The translations under genes and the position numbers were made by a program. The notes under the pieces were generated by a model, which saw only the letters and a list, made by a program, of their open reading frames with translations, was not told the origin of the DNA and did no database searches. From positions 1 through 7,309 of the forward strand of contig JAGVEP010000229.1 of NCBI GenBank assembly GCA_020058145.1: a DNA stretch of 7,309 nucleotides, in the 5' to 3' direction. Below, piece after piece: positions 1-6,237 of this stretch (within the stretch, counting starts at the first letter, position 1; each line of letters starts with the position of its first letter). The DNA comes from Phycisphaerae bacterium (lineage in GTDB: Bacteria > Planctomycetota > Phycisphaerae > UBA1845 > Fen-1342).

Positions 1-291
1 ATGGCGTAAGGGAGTGCGACCTGCAAAGGCGGACAGATTCAACGGCATCACCGACGACCACCAGACGCGGGCGTGGATGAGCCCTGCGACCGGCGGGCGA
101 GTTGGCCTCTGTGTTGCCGATGGGCAGCCCTTACCCGCTGCGCCGAAGGTCCCGCTTCGCACGCGGGGCTCTGGGCGGGGGCTTTTTTCAAGCTTTTCTC
201 AAAAAGGCGCGTCGCGCGGCGGCGAAATTGCGGACTCAGTAATTAGAAGTGTCGCCCGGTGGCTGCCGGCCCCGGGTGCCAGATGTGTTTC

Positions 292-312
292 CAGCCCGCA
301 CAAGGCGGGCTG
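292..312. repeat. Perfect 8-bp stem-loop
   Basis: CAGCCCGC at 292-299 pairs perfectly with GCGGGCTG at 305-312 across a five-base loop. No T run follows, so it does not look like an intrinsic terminator. GC-rich stretches on either side (around 270-277 and 314-321) could extend the pairing imperfectly. It may be a member of the small palindromic intergenic repeats common in planctomycete genomes; that assignment is inference. Confidence 0.45.
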
Positions 313-345
313 TGCCCCGGGCGCGTTCCTGGATTTGTGTTGTCA

Positions 346-363
346 CGGTTCTTTAATGAACCG
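346..363. repeat. Short palindrome ahead of the conserved leader
   Basis: CGGTTC and GAACCG form a perfect 6-bp inverted repeat around the six-base centre TTTAAT. It ends nine bases before the 59-base leader that both secreted-protein genes share. The second gene has no equivalent palindrome at the matching position. It could be an operator-like site, a small hairpin, or chance. Confidence 0.3.
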
Positions 364-372
364 CCTGCGAAA

Positions 373-431
373 CGAGATCGTGGCGTGGTAGCGGATAGCA
401 GACCGAAACCCAAGCGAAAGGCGGTGACAAG
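373..431 (+). promoter_or_regulatory. Conserved leader, copy 1, with strong ribosome binding site
   Basis: These 59 bases match 2400-2458 without gaps, with 5 differences. Just before the ATG lies AAAGGCGGTGA, which differs by one base from the full anti-16S match AAAGGAGGTGA, and seven bases (TGACAAG) separate its GGCGG core from the start codon. This site decides the start of the RCC1-repeat gene. The upstream two thirds of the leader may be untranslated leader or promoter; no sigma-factor motif was recognised. Confidence 0.7.
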
Positions 432-2375
432 ATGAACACGCAAATTCACGTTGCTCGGTGCATTTTGGGTTGGATACTGGCGGCGGGCTTGGCAGCGATG
501 TCCGCCTGGGGACAGGACGTGGCGATCCTCCAATGGGGTAACCCGTGTGTGGTGGTCCCAGGCCGCGTGGACAAAGATTTGGTCGCCATCGCGGCGGGCG
601 GGTTCCACAGCCTGGGCCTGAAGGCCGACGGCTCAATTGTGGCGTGGGGATGGAACGACTATGGCCAATGCGATGTTCCGGCGCTCAACAGCGGCTTCGT
701 CGCCGCCGCGGCGGGCGGGGGCTATTATGGTGGCCACAGCCTGGGACTGAAGGCCGACGGCTCAATCGTGGCGTGGGGAGACAACAGCGCCGGCCAACGC
801 GACGTCCCGGCACCCAACAGCGGCTTTGTCGCCATCGCGGCGGGCGCGGCCCACAGTCTGGGCCTGAAGGCCGACGGCTCGATCGTGGCGTGGGGATGGA
901 ACGTCGAGGGCCAATGCAACGTCCCGGCGCCCAACAGCGGCTTCGTCGCCATCGCGGGGGGCGGGTTCCACAGCCTGGGCCTGAAGGCCGACGGCTCGCT
1001 CGTGGCGTGGGGAGGCAACGGGTACGGCGAATGCAACGTCCCGGCGCCCAACAGCGGCTTCGTCGCCATCGCGGCAGGCGGGTGGCACAGCCTGGGCCTG
1101 AAGGCCGACGGTTCGATCGTGGCGTGGGGATGGAACGTCGAGGGCCAATGCAACGTCCCGGCGCCCAACAGCGGCTTCGTTGCCATCGCGGGGGGCGGGT
1201 TCCACAGCCTGGGCCTGAAGGCCGACGGCTCGATTGTGGCGTGGGGATACAACTACTCCGGCCAATGCAACGTCCCGGCGGAGGGTAGCAACTTCGTCGC
1301 CGTCGCGGGGGGCGTGTACCACAGTCTGGGCCGGACGGCCGACGGCTCGATCGTGGCGTGGGGCGACAACTCCTACGGCCAATGCAACGTCCCGGCGCCC
1401 AACGGCGGCTTCGTCGACGTCGCGACGAGCGGGAATCGTGGAAACCCTGGTTGTGGCCACAGTCTCGGCCTGAAGGCCGACGGCTCGATCGTGGCGTGGG
1501 GATGGAACTACTACGGCCAATGCAACGTCCCGGCGCCCAACAGCAGCTTCGTCGCCATCGCAGCGGGCGGGGGTTATGCTGGTGGCCACAGCTTGGGACT
1601 GAAGGCCGACAGCTCGATCGTGGCGTGGGGAGACAACACCTGCAGTCAATGCAACGTCCCGGCGCCCAACAGCGGCTTCGTCGCCATCGCGGCGGGCGAG
1701 TACCACAGCCTGGGCCTGAAGGCCGACGGCTCGATCGTGGCGTGGGGATTGAACCAGTACGGCCAATGCAATGTCCCGGCGCCCAACAGCGCCTTCGTCG
1801 CTGTCGCGGGGGGCGAGTCGCACAGTTTGGGCCTGAAGGCCGACGGCTCGATCGTGGCGTGGGGATGGAACTACCACGGCCAATGCAACGTCCCGGCGCC
1901 CAACAGCGGCTTCGTCGCTGTCGCGGGGGGCTGGGGTCACAGCCTGGGCCTGAAGGCCGACGGCTCAATCGTGGCGTGGGGAGACTACTGGAGCGACCCG
2001 CCAGCACCCAACAGCGGCTTCGTCGCCATCGCGGCGAGCGGGAGTGGCAGCCTGGGCCTGAAGGCCGACGGCTTAATCGTGGCGTGGGGAGACCACTGGG
2101 GCGACCCGCCAGCACCCAACAGCGGGTTCGTCGCCATCGCGGCGGGCGGGTGGCAAAGCCTGGGCCTGAAGGCCTTCTACGGCGACCTGAACTGCGACGG
2201 CGTCGTCAATTCCGACGACATCGACCCGTTCGTCTCCGCCCTCGGTACCGACCCGCTGGCCTGGAACCTCGCGCACCCGCGCTGCCACTGGCTCAACGCC
2301 GACTGCAACGGCGATGGCGTCGTCAACTTCGATGATATCAACGCGTTTGTGGCGCTGCTGAGCGGTGGGGGTTAG
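432..2375 (+). CDS. Secreted RCC1-repeat protein with dockerin-like C-terminus
   Basis: This gene encodes 647 residues. Residues 1-27 are a signal peptide: Arg9, then a hydrophobic run, with a likely cut after Ala-Trp-Gly at 25-27. From about residue 49 to 581 come 13 tandem RCC1-type repeats of mostly 39 residues (117 bp), each with the core HSLGLKADGSIVAWG and usually ending GQCNVPAPNS. Residues 30-48 resemble the second half of a repeat, and the last 17 repeat residues are a first half, so the chain can close as beta-propellers with 14 blades. Residues 584-647 carry two EF-hand-like calcium loops (NCDGVVNSDDI and NGDGVVNFDDI) typical of dockerin-like tails. The start is fixed by the near-consensus ribosome binding site. 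RCC1 propellers usually mediate protein binding; here the protein is probably exported and attached outside the cytoplasm, with an unknown ligand. Repeats 12 and 13 are shorter (36 residues) and lack the GQCNVP segment. No enzymatic motif was seen. Confidence 0.93.
   Translation: MNTQIHVARCILGWILAAGLAAMSAWGQDVAILQWGNPCVVVPGRVDKDLVAIAAGGFHSLGLKADGSIVAWGWNDYGQCDVPALNSGFVAAAAGGGYYGGHSLGLKADGSIVAWGDNSAGQRDVPAPNSGFVAIAAGAAHSLGLKADGSIVAWGWNVEGQCNVPAPNSGFVAIAGGGFHSLGLKADGSLVAWGGNGYGECNVPAPNSGFVAIAAGGWHSLGLKADGSIVAWGWNVEGQCNVPAPNSGFVAIAGGGFHSLGLKADGSIVAWGYNYSGQCNVPAEGSNFVAVAGGVYHSLGRTADGSIVAWGDNSYGQCNVPAPNGGFVDVATSGNRGNPGCGHSLGLKADGSIVAWGWNYYGQCNVPAPNSSFVAIAAGGGYAGGHSLGLKADSSIVAWGDNTCSQCNVPAPNSGFVAIAAGEYHSLGLKADGSIVAWGLNQYGQCNVPAPNSAFVAVAGGESHSLGLKADGSIVAWGWNYHGQCNVPAPNSGFVAVAGGWGHSLGLKADGSIVAWGDYWSDPPAPNSGFVAIAASGSGSLGLKADGLIVAWGDHWGDPPAPNSGFVAIAAGGWQSLGLKAFYGDLNCDGVVNSDDIDPFVSALGTDPLAWNLAHPRCHWLNADCNGDGVVNFDDINAFVALLSGGG
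576..2174 (+). repeat. Coding tandem repeat array, 13.5 units of about 117 bp
   Basis: Unit starts are 576, 693, 822, 939, 1056, 1173, 1290, 1407, 1545, 1674, 1791, 1908, 2016 and 2124 (last one half length). Most units are 117 bp. Units 2 and 9 have a 12-bp insertion (Gly/Tyr rich, before the HSLG core), unit 8 has a 21-bp insertion, and units 12 and 13 are 108 bp. All length changes are multiples of three. Many units are near-identical in DNA, which suggests recent expansion or homogenisation. The array also keeps several antisense and out-of-phase frames open. Confidence 0.93.
2181..2372 (+). other. Dockerin-like domain of the RCC1-repeat protein
   Basis: Two twelve-residue calcium loops with the D-x-N-x-D-G-x-x-N-x-x-D spacing are each followed by a short helix (IDPFVSAL and INAFVALL). 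They are separated by a linker containing a Cys. The layout matches type I dockerin-like tails. In clostridia these bind cohesins; in planctomycetes similar tails are common on exported proteins, and the partner is not evident. No cohesin gene is present in this window. Confidence 0.8.
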
Positions 2376-2399
2376 CGACCGAAGCACACAGTGCCGAAT

Positions 2400-2458
2400 C
2401 GAGATCGTGGCGTGGCAGCGGATAGCAGACAGGAATCCAAGCGAAAGGTGGTGACAAG
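2400..2458 (+). promoter_or_regulatory. Conserved leader, copy 2, with strong ribosome binding site
   Basis: This is the second copy of the leader at 373-431, identical at 54 of 59 positions and at the same distance from the start codon. Its ribosome binding site is AAAGGTGGTGA, again one base from the full consensus, with the same seven-base spacer. It fills most of the 83-base gap after the preceding stop codon. No terminator lies in the gap, so read-through from the upstream gene and initiation within this leader are both possible. Confidence 0.7.
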
Positions 2459-4420
2459 ATGAAAACGCAAATTCATGTTGCCCGGTGCATTTTGGGTTGG
2501 ACGTTGGGGGTGGGTCTGGCTTTGACGCCGAGCGGGGCTGCGGGGACGATCTATGTGCATGGCACCGAGGGCAACGACGCATGGGACGGCCTATGTGCGA
2601 CGTGGAACGGCGGAACATGCGGCCCGAAACGCACGATCCAAGCCGGAATCGACGTTGCCGTCGCCGGCGATGAGGTCAGCCTCGCGCCGGTGACGTACAC
2701 CGGCGACGGCAACCGCGACGTCGACTTCCTCGGCAAGGCGATCACGGTACGGAGTGAGAATCCGTTTGATCCCAATGTTGTCGCGGCGACGGTGGTCGAC
2801 TGCCAAGCCAATGAAGAAAATCGGCACCGCGCCTTTAATTTCGTGAGGGCTGAGGGGCGGTCTTCGGTACTCGCTGGCCTGACCATCCGTGGCGGCTGCG
2901 CGCCGTGGACATGGTGGCCCGGGCAGTTCAGCGGGGGCGGAGGAGCGGTTCTGTGTGTTCGAACCTCTCCAACGCTTCGCTCCTGCGCGTTTCTGGAGAA
3001 CCAAGCCAACTGGGGCGGTGCCGTCGCCAGCTATGGCGGTTATCCCGACCCCTATGCCGGTGGCAGCCCACGGATCGTGCAGTGTGTCTTTCGGGCGAAC
3101 GGAAATAGCCTCCCTTTTTCTAGCGGAACGGGGAACGCCGCGGACTTCAGCGGGGGCGCGCCGGTGGTCGAGAAGACCCAGTTTCTCGAAAACACCGGAG
3201 GGATAGGCGGTGCGTTAGCGTTCACCTATTCGGCCGCCGTCGTCTCGGACTGCGTTTTTCGTGATAACCAAGTGCCCGATGCGTGGCTCGGCGGAGGACT
3301 TGCCGTCTACGGCGGCGATCTTGCCGCTGCGGGGTGTGAATTCGTGCACAATACCGCAGACGATTATCCTCTCGCCTACGGCGGAGGTGTGTGCGTTCAA
3401 GGTCCGGCGCAGGTTAAGCTGTGGGACTGCCGGATCCGGAATAATATCGCGGGGTTGTCCTACAACGGTGGCGGTCTGGGGGGCGGTGCTTACTTCGAAA
3501 ATGCGCAGGTGACCATGGTGGGCTGCGTGGTGACCGGCAACTCCGGCGTTGGCGTCGACAGCGTCGGCGGAGCCATTTGCGCAGACGGAAACAGTGTGAT
3601 CAGCCTGGTGAATTGCGCCATCGCTGGAAATCAAGCCGTGAGCGCCGGCGGAGCTATTTGCGCAGCCGGAAACAGCGTGATCAGCCTGGTGAATTGCGCC
3701 ATCGCTGGAAATCAAGCCGTGTACGGCGGGGCGCTCGCGTGCGTGACGCTCAATGGGCAGCCGGCATGGTCTGAGCTGAGCGTCACCAACTGTACCTTTA
3801 CGGGAAACCGAGCCTCTACCGGTGCGGCTCTCGCTTGGCAGCTTGGGTCCGCGAGCATTAGCAACAGCATTATCTGGAACGGCCTTGATTGGCTCGGCTC
3901 CGACATCACCGGGGCCTTGCAATACAGCAACGTCGAGGGCGGCTGGCCGGACGTGGGCGACATTGACGCCGATCCGCTGTTTGCCGACCCCGGGTATTGG
4001 AACAAGAACGAAACGCCGGAGGATCCGACGGACGATTTCTGGATCGATGGCGATTACCGCCTGCGGCCAGGCTCGCCGTGCATCGACGCGGGCAACAGCG
4101 ACGCGGTGCCCGCCGATGTCACCGCCGATCTGGCCGGCAATCCGCGCTTCGCGGACGACCCGGCAACGCCGGACACGGGCTTCGGCACGGCGCCGCTCGT
4201 CGATATGGGCGCGTACGAATACATGCCGCTTGGCGATGTGAATTGCGACGGCGTCGTCAATTTTGACGATATCAACGCGTTCATGCTGGCATTGAGCGAC
4301 CCGGCCGCCTACGCCGCGGCGTTTCCGAGTTGCGACCGGCTGAAGGCCGACTGCAACGCCGATGGCGTCGTGGATTTTGACGATATCGATCCGTTCGTCG
4401 CGCTGCTCTCCGGCGATTGA
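2459..4420 (+). CDS. Secreted parallel beta-helix protein with choice-of-anchor Q-like region and dockerin-like tail
   Basis: This gene encodes 653 residues. Residues 1 to about 28 are a signal peptide whose first 14 residues differ from the upstream protein only at residue 2. Residues 30-130 look like the start of a right-handed beta-helix (IYVHGTEGNDAWDG, then KRTIQAGIDVA, a pattern frequent in such proteins). Residues 130-480 are degenerate helix turns with repeated GGA, C-x-F and N-x-A/G elements (such as CAFLENQANWGGAV), resembling the Pmp-type or pectate-lyase-like repeats of extracellular proteins. Residues 535-588 read SPCIDAGN ... VDMGAYEY, the signature I associate with choice-of-anchor Q regions. 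Residues 592-653 form a dockerin-like pair of calcium loops. It is probably exported and attached to the surface or matrix. Pectate-lyase-like activity cannot be claimed, as no catalytic residues were identified; an adhesin or structural role is equally possible. Confidence 0.92.
   Translation: MKTQIHVARCILGWTLGVGLALTPSGAAGTIYVHGTEGNDAWDGLCATWNGGTCGPKRTIQAGIDVAVAGDEVSLAPVTYTGDGNRDVDFLGKAITVRSENPFDPNVVAATVVDCQANEENRHRAFNFVRAEGRSSVLAGLTIRGGCAPWTWWPGQFSGGGGAVLCVRTSPTLRSCAFLENQANWGGAVASYGGYPDPYAGGSPRIVQCVFRANGNSLPFSSGTGNAADFSGGAPVVEKTQFLENTGGIGGALAFTYSAAVVSDCVFRDNQVPDAWLGGGLAVYGGDLAAAGCEFVHNTADDYPLAYGGGVCVQGPAQVKLWDCRIRNNIAGLSYNGGGLGGGAYFENAQVTMVGCVVTGNSGVGVDSVGGAICADGNSVISLVNCAIAGNQAVSAGGAICAAGNSVISLVNCAIAGNQAVYGGALACVTLNGQPAWSELSVTNCTFTGNRASTGAALAWQLGSASISNSIIWNGLDWLGSDITGALQYSNVEGGWPDVGDIDADPLFADPGYWNKNETPEDPTDDFWIDGDYRLRPGSPCIDAGNSDAVPADVTADLAGNPRFADDPATPDTGFGTAPLVDMGAYEYMPLGDVNCDGVVNFDDINAFMLALSDPAAYAAAFPSCDRLKADCNADGVVDFDDIDPFVALLSGD
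3566..3721 (+). repeat. 81-bp tandem duplication inside the beta-helix gene
   Basis: Bases 3566-3640 and 3647-3721 are the same 75-base segment with 3 differences, at a period of 81 bp (27 residues). Each copy encodes GGAICA-x-GNSVISLVNCAI followed by AGNQAV. The period is about one or two beta-helix rungs, so the duplication should lengthen the helix without disturbing the frame. High DNA identity points to a recent event. Confidence 0.9.
4232..4417 (+). other. Dockerin-like domain of the beta-helix protein
   Basis: Two calcium loops, DVNCDGVVNFDD and DCNADGVVDFDD, are each followed by a helix (INAFMLAL and IDPFVALL). The linker has a Cys at the same place as in the RCC1-repeat protein. The two tails are alike along their whole length, including the FVALLSG ending, so they were probably inherited or copied as a unit. 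Confidence 0.8.
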
Positions 4421-4447
4421 GCGCTCGAGCGCACTCGGAGCACCATT

Positions 4448-4547
4448 CGGAGCCGCGCCCGTTAGGAAGCGGTGTCCGCGCCCCGGCGCACCGCTTCCTG
4501 ATGGGGGCGGCTCGGATATTCCGCTTCCTGATGGGCGCGGCTCGGAT
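4448..4547. repeat. Inverted plus direct copies of a 27-bp GC-rich element
   Basis: Bases 4448-4474 are the reverse complement of 4489-4515 with 4 mismatches in 27, around a 14-base loop. A third copy, in the orientation of the right arm, starts at 4521: bases 4491-4517 and 4521-4547 match at 26 of 27 positions, 30 bases apart. The core is CCGCTTCCTGATGGG followed by GGCTCGGAT. This looks like a REP-type interspersed palindromic element; whether it is multicopy in the genome cannot be judged from here. Confidence 0.85.
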
Positions 4548-4614
4548 TGGCGGGCGGTGCCCACTCTACGGACTCACTCGCTGGCGCTTCGTGTTCTGAG
4601 TGGTCTGCGGCTTG

Positions 4615-4666
4615 GGGAGGGCGAGCCTCCTGGCGCGCCGCGGCTCGGCCGGAGCCTCGCCCTCCC
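4615..4666. repeat. 52-bp near-perfect palindrome
   Basis: The two 26-base halves (4615-4640 and 4641-4666) are reverse complements with 4 mismatches and no loop. The outer arms are GGGAGGGCGAG and CTCGCCCTCCC. It would form a long hairpin or cruciform. The sequence differs from the 27-bp element just upstream, so it is a second repeat type. No T run follows, so an intrinsic terminator is unlikely. Confidence 0.8.
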
Positions 4667-4803
4667 GCGCGCCGCCGAGAGGTGGCTGGTATGACACGAT
4701 TTCCGGGACCGCGCTCCTTGGCCGTGCCACCCCGCCCGGAGTGTCACGCACCCATGGCACTGGGCTCAACTCCGCCGCGGTACCGCCACGGATTCCATCC
4801 GGG

Positions 4804-4809
4804 TATGAT
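4804..4809 (+). promoter_or_regulatory. Possible -10 element of the cystathionine beta-synthase gene
   Basis: TATGAT matches the -10 consensus at 5 of 6 positions and would place transcription start about 45-50 bases before the chosen start codon. The sequence at the expected -35 position (around 4781-4786, TACCGC) is poor, so this is a weak call. Confidence 0.2.
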
Positions 4810-4852
4810 GAGGCGGGCATGCGGGTACGCGCCGGCTTGCCCGCTGCGCTGT

Positions 4853-4856
4853 GGAG
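4853..4856 (+). promoter_or_regulatory. Ribosome binding site that decides the cystathionine beta-synthase start
   Basis: GGAG lies seven bases before the ATG at 4864. The alternative in-frame ATG at 4819 and the longer open frame reaching back to 4600 have no family similarity in their added residues and cross the repeat region, so the 4864 start is preferred. Confidence 0.65.
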
Positions 4857-4863
4857 ATTTCTC

Positions 4864-6237
4864 ATGCACGGGACCTGCGAAAACGTCTTAGAGACCATCG
4901 GCCGCACCCCGCTCGTGCGGCTCAACGCCGTCGCTCGGGATCTGCCCTGTCCGGTGTATGCCAAGGTCGAGTTCTTCAACCCCGGCGGCAGCATCAAGGA
5001 CCGCATCGGCTGGGCGATGATCGAGAAAGCCGAGCGCGAGGGGCTGCTAAAGCCGGGCGTCTCGACCATCATCGAGGCCACCGCGGGCAATACCGGCGTG
5101 GGGCTCGCCCTGGTCGCCGCGGTCCGCGGCTATCGGTGCATTTTCGTCCTGCCGGACAAGATGAGCGGCGAGAAGCTCAGCCTGCTGCGGGCGTACGGGG
5201 CCGAGATCGTGGTCGTCCCCACCGACGTCCCGCCGGGCTCGCCGGAGAGTTACGCCGGCGTGACCAGCCGCCTGGTCAACGAGATCCCGAACGCCTGGCG
5301 GCCCGACCAATTCACCAACCTGACCAACCCCGAGATGCACTACCTGACCACCGGGCCGGAGATTTGGGAGCAAACCGCCGGCCGGGTCACGTGCTTTGTC
5401 GCCGGCATCGGCACCGGCGGGACGATCTCCGGCGTCGGGAAGTACCTCAAGGAGCGGAATCCGGGCGTCCGCGTGGTGGGCGCGGACCCCGAGGGCTCGG
5501 TTCTGTCGGGCAGTACGCCGAAATCCTGGAAAGTGGAGGGGATCGGCGAGGACTACGTGCCCAAGACGCTGAACAGCCAGGTGGTGGACGACTGGGTGCG
5601 CGTCTCGGACAGCGATTCGTTCCGCGTGGCGCGGGAAATCGCCCGCCGCGAAGGGCTGCTCGTCGGCGGGTCGTCGGGGACGGCGGCGGCGGCGGCGCTA
5701 CGCTACGCCCAACGGCTGGGACCGAATGATCTGGTGGTCGCGCTCATGCCCGACACGGGCCGCAATTACCTGAGCAAGTTCTACGACGAGACGTGGTTGC
5801 GGGAACAGGGCCTCGCGGACGACGGATGCCGGCCCGCGACCGCCGGCGAAGTGCTGCTCGCACTCGACGTGCACAAACTGCTCTTCCTCACGCCCGAAAA
5901 CACGGTTCAGGACGCGCTCACGCTCTGTCGCGAGCAGGCCATCTCGCAACTGCCCGTGCTGGAAAACGGGGTTGTCGCCGGCAGCATCCAGGAAGTCACG
6001 CTGGCGCGGCTGCTGCACGAGTCGCAGGCGTGCCGCAGCCGTCAGTTGCGCGAGGTCATGGCGCGGCCGCTGCCGGAGGTCGATCAGCAGATCTCGGTGG
6101 ACGAGGTCTATCGCCTGCTGATGTCGGGCTGCACCGGCGTCCTCGTCCGGGGCGCGGGGCAGATCAAGGGGATCCTGACGCGGATCGACCTGGCGGAATT
6201 CTGGAGCCGAGCTAGTCCCAAAAGTAGCGCACCGTAA
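4864..6237 (+). CDS. cbs: Cystathionine beta-synthase (PLP-dependent, with C-terminal CBS domain pair)
   Basis: This gene encodes 457 residues. It should condense serine with homocysteine to give cystathionine, the first step of transsulfuration, in the cytoplasm with PLP as cofactor. Residues 1 to about 325 are a fold-type II PLP domain: FFNPGGSIKDR contains the PLP lysine (Lys45), EATAGNTGVGLA at 71-82 is the substrate loop, GIGTGGT at 181-187 binds the cofactor phosphate, and GGSSGT lies at 268-273. VPTDVPPGSPESY and MPDTGRNYLSKF match the cystathionine beta-synthase branch, including human CBS, better than cysteine synthases as I recall them. Residues about 334-450 form two CBS domains, with VMARPLP between them. 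The N-terminal haem-binding region of animal enzymes is absent. In mammals the CBS pair responds to S-adenosylmethionine; whether this one does is unknown. A combined O-acetylserine or cysteine-synthase activity cannot be excluded. Upstream lie repeats and downstream a degraded region, so it is probably monocistronic. Confidence 0.95.
   Translation: MHGTCENVLETIGRTPLVRLNAVARDLPCPVYAKVEFFNPGGSIKDRIGWAMIEKAEREGLLKPGVSTIIEATAGNTGVGLALVAAVRGYRCIFVLPDKMSGEKLSLLRAYGAEIVVVPTDVPPGSPESYAGVTSRLVNEIPNAWRPDQFTNLTNPEMHYLTTGPEIWEQTAGRVTCFVAGIGTGGTISGVGKYLKERNPGVRVVGADPEGSVLSGSTPKSWKVEGIGEDYVPKTLNSQVVDDWVRVSDSDSFRVAREIARREGLLVGGSSGTAAAAALRYAQRLGPNDLVVALMPDTGRNYLSKFYDETWLREQGLADDGCRPATAGEVLLALDVHKLLFLTPENTVQDALTLCREQAISQLPVLENGVVAGSIQEVTLARLLHESQACRSRQLREVMARPLPEVDQQISVDEVYRLLMSGCTGVLVRGAGQIKGILTRIDLAEFWSRASPKSSAP

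Larger units (their letters stand above)
1..372. other. Upstream region without a recognisable gene
   Basis: No reading frame here could be tied to a known protein. One + frame is open from the left edge to about 391, but its translation is rich in Arg, Gly and Pro, has no recognisable motif, and runs into the conserved leader of the next gene, so it is not called. The stretch does contain two clean stem-loops (292-312 and 346-363) and a run of six T at 183-188. It may hold the promoter of the RCC1-repeat gene, but no convincing -35/-10 pair was found. Confidence 0.6.
4421..4863. other. Intergenic region rich in inverted repeats
   Basis: This 443-base gap separates the beta-helix gene from cystathionine beta-synthase. 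Its first 250 bases are dominated by inverted and direct repeats (4448-4547 and 4615-4666). Frames crossing it are open but translate to Arg/Pro/Gly-rich low-complexity sequence, as expected of GC-rich repeats, so no gene is called. The hairpins could end transcription of the upstream gene, but no T tract follows them. Confidence 0.7.

Noticed and set aside
148..188. Intrinsic terminator (stem 148-170 and six T at 183-188)
   Set aside because: The stem has two wobble pairs and ends twelve bases before the T run, too far for a normal terminator.
14..391. Open + frame of 125 residues before the first gene
   Set aside because: The translation is low complexity and motif-free, has no ribosome binding site, spans stem-loops, and ends inside the leader shared with the second gene.
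685..2115. Long antisense and out-of-phase frames (up to 476 residues) across the RCC1 gene
   Set aside because: They are kept open by the repeat array and high GC. Their translations are simply Arg/Pro/Ser-rich periodic shadows, while the + frame has clear RCC1 motifs, signal peptide and ribosome binding site.
576..2174. CRISPR array
   Set aside because: The 117-bp units have no repeat/spacer alternation; they are in-frame protein repeats.
3215..4564. Antisense frame of 449 residues over the beta-helix gene
   Set aside because: It is the shadow of a well-supported gene, has no motif, and continues into intergenic repeats.
4600..4863. N-terminal extension of cystathionine beta-synthase
   Set aside because: The added residues come from the palindromic repeats and are unlike the family; the ATG at 4864 has a good ribosome binding site and matches the family's usual start.
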